In this document: one piece after another, positions 1 to 10,166 of the stretch
How the letters are laid out: each line of letters begins with the position of its first letter
Position numbering within the stretch: the stretch's first letter is position 1
Assembly (NCBI GenBank): GCA_000695325.1
Contig: AVPN01000122.1
Span: forward strand, 43,898 to 94,274
Direction: 5' to 3'
From: Pleurobrachia bachei
Taxonomy: Eukaryota > Ctenophora > Tentaculata > Cydippida > Pleurobrachiidae
DNA length: 50,377 nt
Program-made: the position numbers and the translations under genes
Notes under the pieces: generated by a model
What the model saw: the letters and a program-made list of their open reading frames with translations, nothing else
Database searches by the model: none
Told to the model about the DNA's origin: nothing

Positions 1-654
1 CTGAGTTATGAAGTGGAGGAGACTGAGAGGAAGCTTTTGGATAGTCAAGAAGAACTGATTGCTGCCCAACGGTCATTGTTGGAGTCCCAGGATACCCTTG
101 TGAAGCTACAGTGTCAGTTGTTGGAGAAAAGAGACAAGGAGATCACTGCTGTGCAGTCAACAGCTGAGAAAGAGATAAAGACTTTCTCGTCTGTACTCAA
201 GAAGGGTTGTGACACAGCCTTAGCACCGCAGCGGGTACGTCAGGCTATTGTTGTAGCGACAGAGGACAGGTCAAGCAACATAATTGTTCATGGTTTGACT
301 GACGACCCTACTGAGAATGATCTGGATCTGGAGCACGACATTAAGGGAGTGTTTAACTATATGGGTGCGTGTATTACTGGTATCTGCAGTATGAAGCGAC
401 TTGGGAAGTATAAGGAGGGCTCTGATCGGCCAGTGAAACTGCGTCTATGTGGCAAGGACTTCCGAGATGAGGTTCTGTCCAGTAAGAAAGCCCTGAAGAA
501 CTCTGATAGACACAAAAATGTCTATATTTCCCCCGATCGTTCTCCGGAGGAGAGGGAGGAGAGGAGGAAACTGGTGGTGGCGCTGAAGGAGAGGAAGGTG
601 GCGGAGCCGGGGAAGACCTTTTGCATTCGAGGCGGAAAGGTGGAGGAAGTGTGA
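1..654 (+). CDS. LINE ORF1-like protein, 5' end outside window
   Basis: The reading frame is open from base 1 and stops at 652-654. The first in-frame GTG is not a credible eukaryotic start, so the N-terminus lies outside the window. Residues 1-60 are heptad-rich and charged (LLDSQEELIAAQRSLLESQ), which suggests a coiled coil. The next 100 residues (SNIIVHGL, then VKLRLCGKDFRDEVL) look like the RNA-recognition fold seen in ORF1 proteins of many invertebrate non-LTR retrotransposons, followed by the common tail SPDRSPEEREERRKLV. The role by family is binding of element RNA as a nucleoprotein. No reverse transcriptase follows; about 230 bp downstream lies a short ATT repeat that could be the element's 3' tail. 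It could be a 5'-truncated copy or a stand-alone ORF1 repeat. The assignment rests on sequence pattern only. Confidence 0.65.
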   Translation: MSYEVEETERKLLDSQEELIAAQRSLLESQDTLVKLQCQLLEKRDKEITAVQSTAEKEIKTFSSVLKKGCDTALAPQRVRQAIVVATEDRSSNIIVHGLTDDPTENDLDLEHDIKGVFNYMGACITGICSMKRLGKYKEGSDRPVKLRLCGKDFRDEVLSSKKALKNSDRHKNVYISPDRSPEEREERRKLVVALKERKVAEPGKTFCIRGGKVEEV

Positions 655-947
655 CTTCTGAGAGACAGGGTATGACTGCTGTGTTTGAGTTTCTGTGTTT
701 ACAAACTAAGTTAGGTTTTGAATTGGACTTTTGGGCATCAGAGCACCGGACTTTTAATTTGGACTAAGAACATTGTTTTTACTTTATACTCTAGATATGT
801 TAGCAATGGTGAACCGCTCTGATTGCCGTGTAGTTAACTAGGTTTTATTCTAGTAACCTATATGGTATGAGCGTGTATACAAGTGCTGCTATTATTATTA
901 TTATTATTATAATGCCCATGTTTTATTATGTACGTCAGGTATGTCAG

Positions 948-1018
948 GTTGTATAGGTCAGGTTGTAAGTCAGGTTGTAGGTCAGATTGTAGGTCATGTT
1001 GTAGGTCAGATTGTCAGA
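948..1018. repeat. 12-bp minisatellite (unit near taggtcaggttg)
   Basis: About six imperfect head-to-tail copies of a 12-base unit, with GTAGGTCAG as the core and single-base changes between copies. Confidence 0.75.
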
Positions 1019-1342
1019 TTATAAAGTACACAAGCCACTTCAAATCCAATTTTCTACTCCTATCCAAAAGTTTACTATCGATTATTCAGAAGCGTGGCCA
1101 GTCGGTTCTCTCTGAACCAGCATCTGAATTAAAGTACTTCTACTCTGTCTCGTTAAACATACCGGTAACAGCATGATAAATGTCACGCGTAACCAAGATC
1201 GATACAAACTAAAATGATCTCTAAGCTGTCTACTCACCTCCTTCCCCTCTTATGTCCTCCAAACAGCTCCCAGCTGGCCCCAGTCTCCACTCGATCAGTA
1301 CAGTGTGACAGATGCTATAGTAAATCAATTCACAAACGAGGG

Positions 1343-1343
1343 T

Positions 1344-1396
<53 letters not shown>

Positions 1397-1418
1397 TGTG
1401 TGTGAGAGAGAGAGAGTG
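1343..1418. repeat. (GA)n microsatellite
   Basis: Nearly pure GA dinucleotides interrupted once by a short GT run. Confidence 0.95.
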
Positions 1419-1646
1419 GCCGCCTAGTAGCGGTTAACTTAATCCGTGTACAACAATAGATGTGTCGCGCTTAGTAAACTTAAAGCCCCTTGTTGTTCTG
1501 CCCCCCTCCCGCTATTCCTTTCATTCTAATTTCCTGACACGCTAAAACAACTCACACCACAACTAACTCCATCCATATAGCACCACCTGGAGAGTTGAAT
1601 GAGTTCAAATAAATTGTTTATCGCGTGGTGTACGTGGTGTCCAGGG

Positions 1647-1740
1647 ACCGGCCGACACAAGTAAACAACCAATCAGAACTCGTTATTTAGGTCACATGAC
1701 TGGCCAATCGGTGACCAGTATGTCCTGATTCGGTCGGTTC
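1647..1740 (+). mobile_element. MITE family 1, copy 1
   Basis: One of five copies of a short element of about 95-110 bp. The left end reads ggaaccgaccgacacaagta in the family, and the right end carries its inverted repeat tcggtcggttcc. Inside are CCAATCAG boxes and, in some copies, the palindrome gtcacgtgac. This copy has a small internal deletion. No transposase is seen nearby, so it is non-autonomous. Confidence 0.75.
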
Positions 1741-1978
1741 TTGCCGTCTTTATCATTGGCGATTTTACTACCCTTTCTGCACCGACATGGGGTAGGAAGT
1801 GATTAACCAAAAGTCAAAGTAGGGTCATCAGTCATGACATGTAGTTGTTGGTTATATAGTCAGTCATGAAGCTTCAATTTGTCAAAATTGTCAACTGTCA
1901 TCAGGTCAATAAGTCAAATATACAAAAATAAAATCAAACCTAATAAAAACAATCCCGAATCTCTCTCAGCGCTAATCA

Positions 1979-3128
1979 TTAATCAAATCGTTCATACCCA
2001 TCATTTCTCCGTAACCCCGGGGGTGCGGTAGCAGGTCTAGCTCTCTCCAGCTCGGAATCAGAAAATGCTCTCTCCCGTGTACTCGGTGGCCTGGGTAGGT
2101 TTGGTGGCCGGCTGCTGGGTGGTCTACTAACACCAGTACTGTTCCTACTGGTGGGTCTACTAGTCCTACTGGCTGCCCGAGATTCAATGACGTCATCCCT
2201 AGCAGCCTGGGCATGCCAGAAATACCATATGAAGAATGGTACGGGAAGGGCCATCAGGACTATTGAGGCTGTTTTTATGAGAATCTCTCCGACTCCCAGG
2301 TAGGTTTTCTGAAAGTGAGGAGATTATTCAAATGGAATTAAAGATTAAATAACATTTTCAGCAAAAAACAATCGACCGATATAATCGAATCTTAAACTCA
2401 CTTTAAACCACGTTTTGCTTCCTTTCATACCCTTGTATCCCTCCTGCTTGCAGCCTACATATCTCATGTAGTGGGGTAGCTCTATAACTGAGACAGTCAG
2501 CCCCGAAATCAGGATTGCGAACAGGATAAATGGGATAAACCATTTCAACAAAAACTTCCTGGGGTGAGGAGAAATAGTTAACACGCCCCTACTTTTAGTC
2601 CGGTAAGTGAAGTGTAATGTTTATCAGTAAAGAAGACAGAATCTGCTACGTAAGCTGCCAAGTATAGTGAATCATTCTTACCAGACATCATTCATTTTTA
2701 GTCCCGTTCTTCTCTGTAATTCCTCATCCAGCCTATCAATCCCATACATCCACGATATATACGTCACCTCGATCATTGCCTGATTGGAAAATGAGAACGA
2801 TTGGGACTTGAGATATCTCATTGCGGGGAAATGAGATACACCTCACAGCCCGTCATGTTAAGCAACCCCATCCCATTCAAAGCTGTCGGGTTTTTTTGAG
2901 AGATCGGAATTGACCTTCCCAATATGAATCACAATATATGCTACTCACCAATACTGCAATGATAACACTGCCAGTTCCATCCAACTCCTCAAACATGTAG
3001 ACCCCATTACCCATAACGAACGGTAGCCCACTTAGGGCTGACAGGAGAATGACAATCATAACCAGGGTGGTGTAGGGAATGTACGCAAAGCCTCCTACTT
3101 CCATTAAACAGAGCGCTATTGCATTCAC
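1979..3128 (-). pseudogene. Second truncated tandem copy of the SLC6 gene, exons 11-14
   Basis: Exons matching 11-14 lie at 3128-2949, 2779-2682, 2558-2402 and 2308-1979, again with conserved lengths and phases. They encode TM9-TM12 and the cytoplasmic tail. The exon 11-12 part and its intron match the first gene almost perfectly, while the exon 13-14 part matches the second copy, so it looks mosaic. No start and no TM1-TM8 are present. Confidence 0.8.
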
Positions 3129-3166
3129 CTGGTAGGAGAGAGAGAGGTGGGGTGAGTATAACTGTA

Positions 3167-3199
3167 CAGTTTGACGCCGATTTACCGGGATGCTCGGGG
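3167..3199. mobile_element. Tc1/mariner-pogo-like MITE, left-end fragment
   Basis: Same left end as the 6,941 copy (cagtttgacgccgatttacc), broken off after ctcgggggaa. Confidence 0.6.
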
Positions 3200-4682
3200 G
3201 AAGGCAATTTTGCTACCCTTTCTGTCCCGACAAGGGGCAGGAAGTGAGTTGTCATATTAAGTCAAAAGTCATAGACATGGTTGTCAGTTGGTTGTTGCAT
3301 AGTAAGTCAAGAAACTTCAATTTTTAAAACTGTCAACTGTCATATCAAGTCAATAATTCATTTACAAAAATAAAATCAACCCTAATAAAAACAATCCCAA
3401 ATCTCTCTAATCAAATCTCTCATACCCATCATTTCTTCTTAACCCCGGGGGTGCCGTTGCAGGTCGGGCTCTCTCCAGCTCCGAATCTGAGAATGCTCTC
3501 TCCCGTGTACTCGGTGGCCTGGGTAGGTTTGGTGGCCGGCTGCTGGGTGGTCTACTAACACCAGTACTGTTCCTACTGGTGGGTCTACTAGTCCTACTGG
3601 CTGCCCGAGATTCAATGACGTCATCCCTAGCAGCCTGGGCATGCCAGAAATACCATATGAAGAATGGTACGGGAAGGGCCATCAGGACTATTGAGGCTGT
3701 TTTTATGAGAATCTCTCCGACTCCCAGGTAGGTTTTCTGAAAGTGAGGAGATTATTCAAATGGAATTAAAGATTAAATAACATTTTCAGCAAAAAACAAT
3801 CGACCGATATAATCGAATCTTAAACTCACTTTAAACCACGTTTTGCTTCCTTTCATACCCTTGTATCCCTCCTGCTTGCAGCCTACATATCTCATGTAGT
3901 GGGGTAGCTCTATAACTGAGACAGTCAGCCCCGAAATCAGGATTGCGAACAGGATAAATGGGATAAACCATTTCAACAAAAACTTCCTGGGGTGAGGAGA
4001 AATAGTTAACACGCCCCTACTTTTAGTCCGGTAAGTGAAGTGTAATGTTTATCAGTAAAGAAGACAGAATCTGCTACGTAAGCTGCCAAGTATAGTGAAT
4101 CATTCTTACCAGACATCATTCATTTTTAGTCCCGTTCTTCTCTGTAATTCCTCATCCAGCCTATCAATCCCATACATCCACGACACATACGTCACCTCGA
4201 TCATTGCCTGTATAGGGACATGAGAACTATTGGGACTTGAGATATATCTCATTGCAGGGAATAAGATACAACATCACAACCCGTAATTTTTAGCAACCCC
4301 AGCCCATCCAAAGGCCGGGTCTTTTTGAGGGATCGGAATTGACCCTCCCAATAGGAATCAAGTTTCTTTTAGAGCACTTAAAATATGCATTACTCACCAG
4401 GACTGCAATGATAACACTACCAGTACCATCAAGTTCCTCAAACATGTAGACCCCATTACCCATAACGAACGGTAGCCCACTTAGGGCTGACAGGAGAATG
4501 ACAATCATAACCAGGGTGGTGTAGGGAATGTAGGCAAAGCCTCCCACTTCCATTAAACAGAGCGCTATTGCGTTCACCTGGTAGGAGAGAGGAGGGAGAG
4601 ATTGGTAATGAAATTCCCCCTCTGCGCTAGCAATAATAGGGGTGACTTCGTAACCAAAGGGAGAGAGGGGATGAGTATTGTA

Positions 4683-4772
4683 CAGTCGAACCCCGGCCTG
4701 CTCGGGGAAAGGGTCTTGCCCAGTAAATCTTGGACCAAGAAACTCTTGGTCCGGTAAATCGGGGTCCGACTG
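4683..4772. mobile_element. Tc1/mariner-pogo-like MITE (CAGTCG termini, TA flanks)
   Basis: TA-flanked element with terminal inverted repeats cagtcgaacccc and ggggtccgactg. The CAGT start and TA target site are typical of Tigger/pogo-type elements. No transposase is present. It lies between exons 10 and 11 of the second SLC6 copy. Confidence 0.7.
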
Positions 4773-5359
4773 TAATTTCAGCCTACCTGACCATACATAG
4801 AGTCCAGTGTTATCATAACAAGAGAGAGGTAAAATAGGAAACTCCATAGATTAGGAAGGTAAAGGTGGGAGAATATATCTGCAAATGCGGTAAACACAAT
4901 ACTAGCCCCGCGGGATGCGAACATTTCCTCTTTGGGTCGACCTGCAGGAATACGTTGGGGGTTATAAAGATAATAGATTTTAGATCTACCAATGTTTGTG
5001 TTTATGAAGGAGAACTTCACGAAAATATTTATGAAGGAGCAGGTGTAACTTACGTTTGGTAACCATGTGATGACCAATAATAGCGTACAGGATCAACCCA
5101 CTAAGCAGGGACATCAGCATGTTACAGAAACCGATTAGAAGTGCCTCAAAAGTGGGATAACCAACGTTTTTGGAGCGGGCTTTGAACGTCATGAGGATAC
5201 CGATTGTTACACCACATGTGTTTAGGATCTGAAATGGAAATACTAAATTAATAAAAGGTTAAATCTCGGGTGGAGTATTCGTAAGGACAGATGTTTAAGG
5301 AGTGGGAGCTCTCTCAATAAAACCCACGCTTGGGCTCTGGGGAAGGGGAAGTAGATTAC

Positions 5360-5457
5360 AACCAGGAACCGACCGTCACAAGTAAACAACCAATCAGAAC
5401 TCGTTATTTAGGTCACATGAATGGTTATCAGCCAATCAGGGACCAGTATTTCCTGAT
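5360..5457 (+). mobile_element. MITE family 1, copy 2
   Basis: Starts aggaaccgaccgtcacaagt and contains both CCAATCAG boxes; the right terminal repeat is missing after cctgatt. It lies in the intron between exons 8 and 9 side of the second SLC6 copy, directly next to the exon 8 donor. Confidence 0.75.
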
Positions 5458-5773
5458 TACAACTAACCTGTCCGACGGTGTCCAGCAGAAGTATCGGGAA
5501 GGACACTTTGAAGACACTCTCAGGATTGGGTGTCATGAAGGCTTGGAGGCCCGTTAAAGCCCCATCCAGAGTTAGGACCCCAAACAGTAGGACAGGCAGG
5601 ATTATCAGGGGAATGGTGACAGTGAAGTAGGATATGTACGCTGCAGGGGGAGATGGGATTATTATTGGTTGTTATGTTTTAACCCTCCCTTTACGGGGTG
5701 CCCGAAACATGATCAAGGAGTTAGTGACGACAATTATCCCATTATCAATTAATCAATTAGTTATTAACGGCAA

Positions 5774-8700
5774 TTACCTCCGATTCGTAAACCTCGTAGA
5801 AGGCAAAGGAATGTTAGTAACCATGTCACCATGTAACATATCACTAGATGGGTCTGGTGGGTTGGTTTGGGGTCTAGCATGCCAGTTGAAACGTTCAAAA
5901 CGTTCTGGAACCTGAGAGAGAAATGAGAAAGAGTGTGTCCTACTGGCTGCCCGAGATTCAATGACGTCATCCCTAGCAGCCTGGGCATGCCAGAAATACC
6001 ATATGAAGAATGGTACGGGAAGGGCCATCAGGACTATTGAGGCTGTTTTTATGAGAATCTCTCCGACTCCCAGGTAGGTTTTCTGAAAGTGAGGAGATTA
6101 TTCAAATGGAATTAAAGATTAAATAACATTTTCAGCAAAAAACAATCGACCGATATAATCGAATCTTAAACTCACTTTAAACCACGTTTTGCTTCCTTTC
6201 ATACCCTTGTATCCCTCCTGCTTGCAGCCTACATATCTCATGTAGTGGGGTAGCTCTATAACTGAGACAGTCAGCCCCGAAATCAGGATTGCGAACAGGA
6301 TAAATGGGATAAACCATTTCAACAAAAACTTCCTGGGGTGAGGAGAAATAGTTAACACGCCCCTACTTTTAGTCCGGTAAGTGAAGTGTAATGTTTATCA
6401 GTAAAGAAGACAGAATCTGCTACGTAAGCTGCCAAGTATAGTGAATCATTCTTACCAGACATCATTCATTTTTAGTCCCCAAGAAGAGACATTAAGGAGT
6501 AGGTCGGATAGTTAGGGTATGTAGGTGCTTACATACGTCACCTCGATCATTGCCTGATTGGAAAATGAGAACGATTGGGACTTGAGATATCTCATTGCGG
6601 GGAAATGAGATACACCTCACAGCCCGTCATGTTAAGCAACCCCATCCCATTCAAAGCTGTCGGGTTTTTTTGAGAGATCGGAATTGACCTTCCCAATATG
6701 AATCACAATATATGCTACTCACCAATACTGCAATGATAACACTGCCAGTTCCATCCAACTCCTCAAACATGTAGACCCCATTACCCATAACGAACGGTAG
6801 CCCACTTAGGGCTGACAGGAGAATGACAATCATAACCAGGGTGGTGTAGGGAATGTACGCAAAGCCTCCTACTTCCATTAAACAGAGCGCTATTGCATTC
6901 ACCTGGTAGGAGAGAGAGAGGTGGGGTGAGTATAACTGTACAGTTTGACGCCGATTTACCGGGATGCTCGGGGGAATAGAAAGGGCCTTGCCCGATAAAT
7001 CTTGGTCCGGGGGTCCGACTGTATAATTTACCTGACCATACATAGAGTCCAGTGTTATCATAACAAGGGAGAGATAAAATAGGAAACTCCATAGGTTAGG
7101 CAGGTAAAGGTGGGAGAATATATCTGCAAATGCTGTAAACACAATACTAGCCCCTCGGGATGCAAACATCTCCTCTTTGGGCCGACCTGCAGGAATACGT
7201 TGGGGGTAGAATAATAGAGGTTAGATCGTATGTGTTTATGAAGGAGCACTTCGACAGAAGTGTTTATGAAGGAGTAGGTGTAACTTACGTTTGGTAACCA
7301 TGTGATGGCCAATAATAGCGTACAGGATCAACCCACTAAGCAGAGACATCAGCATGTTACAGAAACCAATTAGAAGTGCCTCGAATGTGGGATAGCCGAC
7401 GTTTTTTGAGCGGGCTTTGAACGTCATGAGAATACCAATTGTTACACCACATGTGTTTAGGATCTGATGAAAATAGTAAATTAATGACAGGTCAAATATC
7501 TCGGGTGGAGTATAAATCATACAGTAAGGGCAGATGTGAGAAGAGGTGGGAGATTTCAATAAAATCCAAGCTTGGGCTCTGGGGTAAGTGAAGTACTTAG
7601 ATTGCAACCAGGAACCGACCGACACAAGTAAACAACCAATCAGAACTCGTTACTTAGGTCACGTGAGTCGTGACTGGTTAACAGCCAATCAGGGACCAGT
7701 ATTTCCTGATTCGGTCGGACTGATTACAACTAACCTGTCCGACGGTGTCCAGCAGAAGTATCGGGAAGGACACTTTGAAGACACTCTCAGGATTGGGTGT
7801 CATGAAGGCTTGGAGGCCCGTTAAAGCCCCATCCAGAGTTAGGACCCCAAACAGTAGGACAGGCAGGATTATCAGGGGAATGGTGACAGTGAAGTAGGAT
7901 ATGTACGCTGCAGGGGGAGATGGGATTATTATTGGTTGTTATGTTTTAACCCTCCCTTTACGGGGTGCCCGAAACATGATCAATTAGTTAGTGACGACAA
8001 TTATCAATTATCAATTAATCAATTAGTTATTAACGGCAATTACCTCCGATTCGTAAACCTCGTAGAAGGCAAAGGAATGTTAGTAACCATGTCACCATGT
8101 AACATATCACTAGATGGGTCTGGTGGGTTGGTTTGGGGTCTAGCATGCCAGTTGAAACGTTCAAAACGTTCTGGAACCTGAGAGAGAAATGAGAAAGAGT
8201 GTTGTTGAACCATTTAGCTAGGTGCAATATCACTACCTACCAGGCACCGCCGAAACAAGTAAACAACCAATCAGAATCGTAAGTTCGGTCACGACTGACC
8301 AATAGTCGGTTAGTCCCTGGTCACAAAGGACTAAGCGTCGGTTACTTTTACCTACCAGTGGTAAGTGGATGAATCCTCGATACAGCACTCAGATAGAATG
8401 TTTCCAACTGGCACACACGTATTCCATGGAAGGGTCCAGCTGAGAGAGAGTTGGGGAGTGGGATTAGAGTCCAATTGAGAGGTTGGGGCTGGCGAGGGGA
8501 GGGCAGGGGAATGAGGAGAGTGAAAAGCTGAGGAGTGGGAGAGTTGAGGAGTTGATGTTAGGATTGAGCTGAGACAGGGGGATAGTTGGGGTGGGATTAG
8601 AGCTCACCCTTCATATCTCACCTGAAGCTCATCCACATGTAGTAGAGGGCCCACACCATGATCATTGGCTGGTAGATAAGAAGGAGAAAAGATAGCAGCA

Positions 8701-9883
8701 GGTGGGTCACCCCAATACCTGATGCCCTGGCGTCCATCCTCCAGAATGCCTTCAGAGCTCCTGAAATGTAGGGTTAAGTTATTAGTAATTGGATTCTGAA
8801 ACAGAATTGTAAACAAAGGTCAGACCCGGATCTCAGGCTGGTTTGGCTTTTTTGTCCTTCCACCCCCTCACCCTCCCACAAAATAGCGTTGTTTGTTATT
8901 TGCTAGTGGGGCTCTACACGTGTTATAGTTACCAAGTTTGAAGCGGGCCCCAATTATAATCTCCAGGTATATGATTGGAATACCAATACACAGTGTGAAG
9001 ATGATGTAGATCAAGATAAACACTCCACCTGAAAAGTGAAAGGGATATATTGAACGAGTATATGAGAGCCATATGACATACAAAACTTCAAAATAGATCT
9101 GATCAGTGATCTGTCAAGAACGATCAAAAACAAAACACTGATGCTTTTCGTTCAGACAACTAACAAAATTCCAAACTAAAACTCACTGTCATGACCCAAA
9201 ATAGTGTAGGGGAATCTCCAGATTTCCTTAGCACTGATGACAGCCGCCAACACAGAAAATATGTACTGGAGAGGTGGAGATGGGTTAGAAATATGGAGAC
9301 GATGAAATGAGGCAGGCCGAAAAATAAGAAATTGACAACGCCTATAAACTAGGACTGATTCAACCTTAGAATAAACAAAGATGGGGATTGTCAAATATAC
9401 CGACCTGAGAATAGTTAGCGAAGGATGGTTTGAACTGTCTCTCGTAAGTGTTCTCCGTGCCAGCATCAGATGTTAATCCTTGACTGAAGTTACTACCCGT
9501 AGCAGCGCCTCCCATGCCTGAACCTACCCTGAAATAGGAAATGTGATTCAATTGTCATGTGAAGTTGATAGTTGTCAAAATTCTGTGACCTGTCTGGTGG
9601 CGCCTACCCGATATAATGAGCATTGAGCACATTTTTTTGAATCAAAACGCGGTATCAGTTAGGCCCGGCCGTTTTGATTCTCAAAAAAGTGTGGCCACCC
9701 GGTTATACTTCCTCGTGGTGACACTGGTTAATGGGTTCATCAGGGAATTTCTACTGACCTAGACCCGCCTCTCGAGGATGTTCCCGCTCCACGGCGACCC
9801 CCGGATGCCTCGGACACCCCAGTACCACCATACTGGGCCTCATTCGTGGATCCCAGGGTCAACCATCCATCTTCTGAGGCCAT
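5774..9883 (-). CDS. SLC6-type sodium-coupled transporter gene, exons 1-14 (exon 12 broken)
   Basis: Coding exons on the minus strand: 9883-9759, 9528-9405, 9265-9187, 9028-8933, 8760-8622, 8439-8356, 8177-8044, 7907-7735, 7463-7289, 7186-7032, 6902-6723, 6553-6456, 6332-6176, 6082-5774; all junctions are GT-AG and in phase. SLC6 marks in order are TM1 IWRFPY, TM2 GVFILIYIIFTL, a TM3 ending ALYYMWMSF, the extracellular LPWNTC, TM4 with VLNVSTGMLDP, TM5 YFTVTIPLIILPVLL, and a TM6-TM12 hydrophobic pattern. The family moves amino acids or related solutes across the plasma membrane with sodium, usually also chloride; the substrate cannot be read here. TM1 lacks the usual GNxWRFPY glycine-asparagine (AKEIWRFPY), and GHDSG replaces NGGG. 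Exon 12 of this copy carries a 50-bp complemented block that puts a stop 14 codons in. Exon 14 is cut at about 5,937 and reads into downstream duplicated sequence, giving a different C-terminus. With an intact exon 12 the product would be about 675 aa. Confidence 0.88.
6480..6529. other. 50-bp block equal to the direct complement of its paralogues
   Basis: Inside exon 12 of the first SLC6 copy. Flanks on both sides match the two other copies (2,682-2,779 and 4,110-4,207), and exon length is unchanged (98 nt). Each of the 50 bases is the Watson-Crick partner of the base at the same place in those copies, read in the same direction, starting caagaagaga where they have gttcttctct. The block creates an in-frame stop. 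Confidence 0.97.
6941..7022. mobile_element. Tc1/mariner-pogo-like MITE, second copy
   Basis: Starts cagtttgacgccgatttacc after TA and ends ggtccgactg before TA, in the matching intron of the first SLC6 copy. Confidence 0.65.
7608..7719 (+). mobile_element. MITE family 1, copy 3
   Basis: Most complete plus-strand copy: left end ggaaccgaccgacacaag, inner gtcacgtgag, right end attcggtcgg. It sits in the SLC6 intron next to exon 8, at the same place as copy 2, so it was present before the gene segment duplicated. Confidence 0.8.
8241..8346 (+). mobile_element. MITE family 1, copy 4, right half complemented
   Basis: The left end ggcaccgccgaaacaagtaa and the CCAATCAG box are normal. Bases 8301-8335 are the non-reversed complement of the family sequence (see separate entry), after which gtcggtt is normal again. 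It lies next to SLC6 exon 6. Confidence 0.75.
8301..8335. other. 35-bp complemented block inside a MITE
   Basis: aatagtcggttagtccctgg here stands for ttatcagccaatcagggacc in the copy at 5,360-5,457: same order, every base complemented. Over 35 positions I count one mismatch to the complement. The CCAAT box of the right half therefore reads ggtta. Confidence 0.9.
9628..9692. repeat. Inverted repeat (22-24 bp arms) in SLC6 intron 1
   Basis: Arms cacatttttttgaatcaaaa and ttttgattctcaaaaaagtg flank a spacer of about 20 bp. This could form a long hairpin in the pre-mRNA, between coding exons 1 and 2. Confidence 0.8.
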
Positions 9884-10166
9884 GGTTTATATTACAACCC
9901 CTGTGTAATGTGAAGTGTTTTATTGGGGGTTACTATAGTGTGTGGACCATAAATTGAGGCCAGCGGACGAGCCGAAAAGGTGAGGGCTATACAAAAGGAA
10001 ACTACACTATGCCAACATCCATCTTCTGAGGCCAGGCCATAGTTTATTACAACTCCCCTGTAATGTGATAGGGGTTACTACTGCTGCAGGGTGGACCATA
10101 AATTGAGGGGACGAGCCGTACCGATCCGAAAAGGTTGTGGCTGTGCAAAAGGAAAGTACACTATGC
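9864..10166 (-). repeat. Tandem duplication of the SLC6 5' UTR/start region (about 150 bp)
   Basis: 9,864-10,013 and 10,014-10,166 are two diverged copies, sharing ccatcttctgaggcca, ggaccataaattgagg and cactatgccaac. The copy with the coding ATG is the downstream one (9,883). The upstream copy retains an ATG, but its reading frame is changed, so it may add an upstream AUG. Confidence 0.75.

Larger units (their letters stand above)
655..1646. other. Non-coding stretch with simple repeats
   Basis: No convincing exon is seen. It holds an (ATT)n run at about 889-910, a 12-bp minisatellite, and a (GA)n microsatellite. The ORFs that cross these repeats have biased, repetitive composition and are not taken as genes. 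Confidence 0.6.
3407..5911 (-). pseudogene. 5'-truncated tandem copy of the SLC6 gene, exons 7-14
   Basis: Exons equivalent to 7-14 lie at 5911-5778, 5640-5468, 5228-5054, 4941-4787, 4577-4398, 4207-4110, 3986-3830 and 3736-3407. Each has exactly the length and splice phase of its counterpart, and exon 12 is intact here. The C-terminal tail after TM12 is a Ser/Arg/Pro-rich cytoplasmic segment ending ERFD and stop. No exons 1-6 or start codon precede it, so alone it cannot make a transporter. It could serve as an alternative 3' half for the upstream gene by long-range splicing, or be a dead copy, or be an assembly duplication. Introns differ from the first copy by small indels, which argues against pure artefact. 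Confidence 0.8.

Noticed and set aside
6480-6529. Simple inversion in SLC6 exon 12
   Set aside because: The reverse complement of the paralogue does not match; only the non-reversed complement does, at every base.
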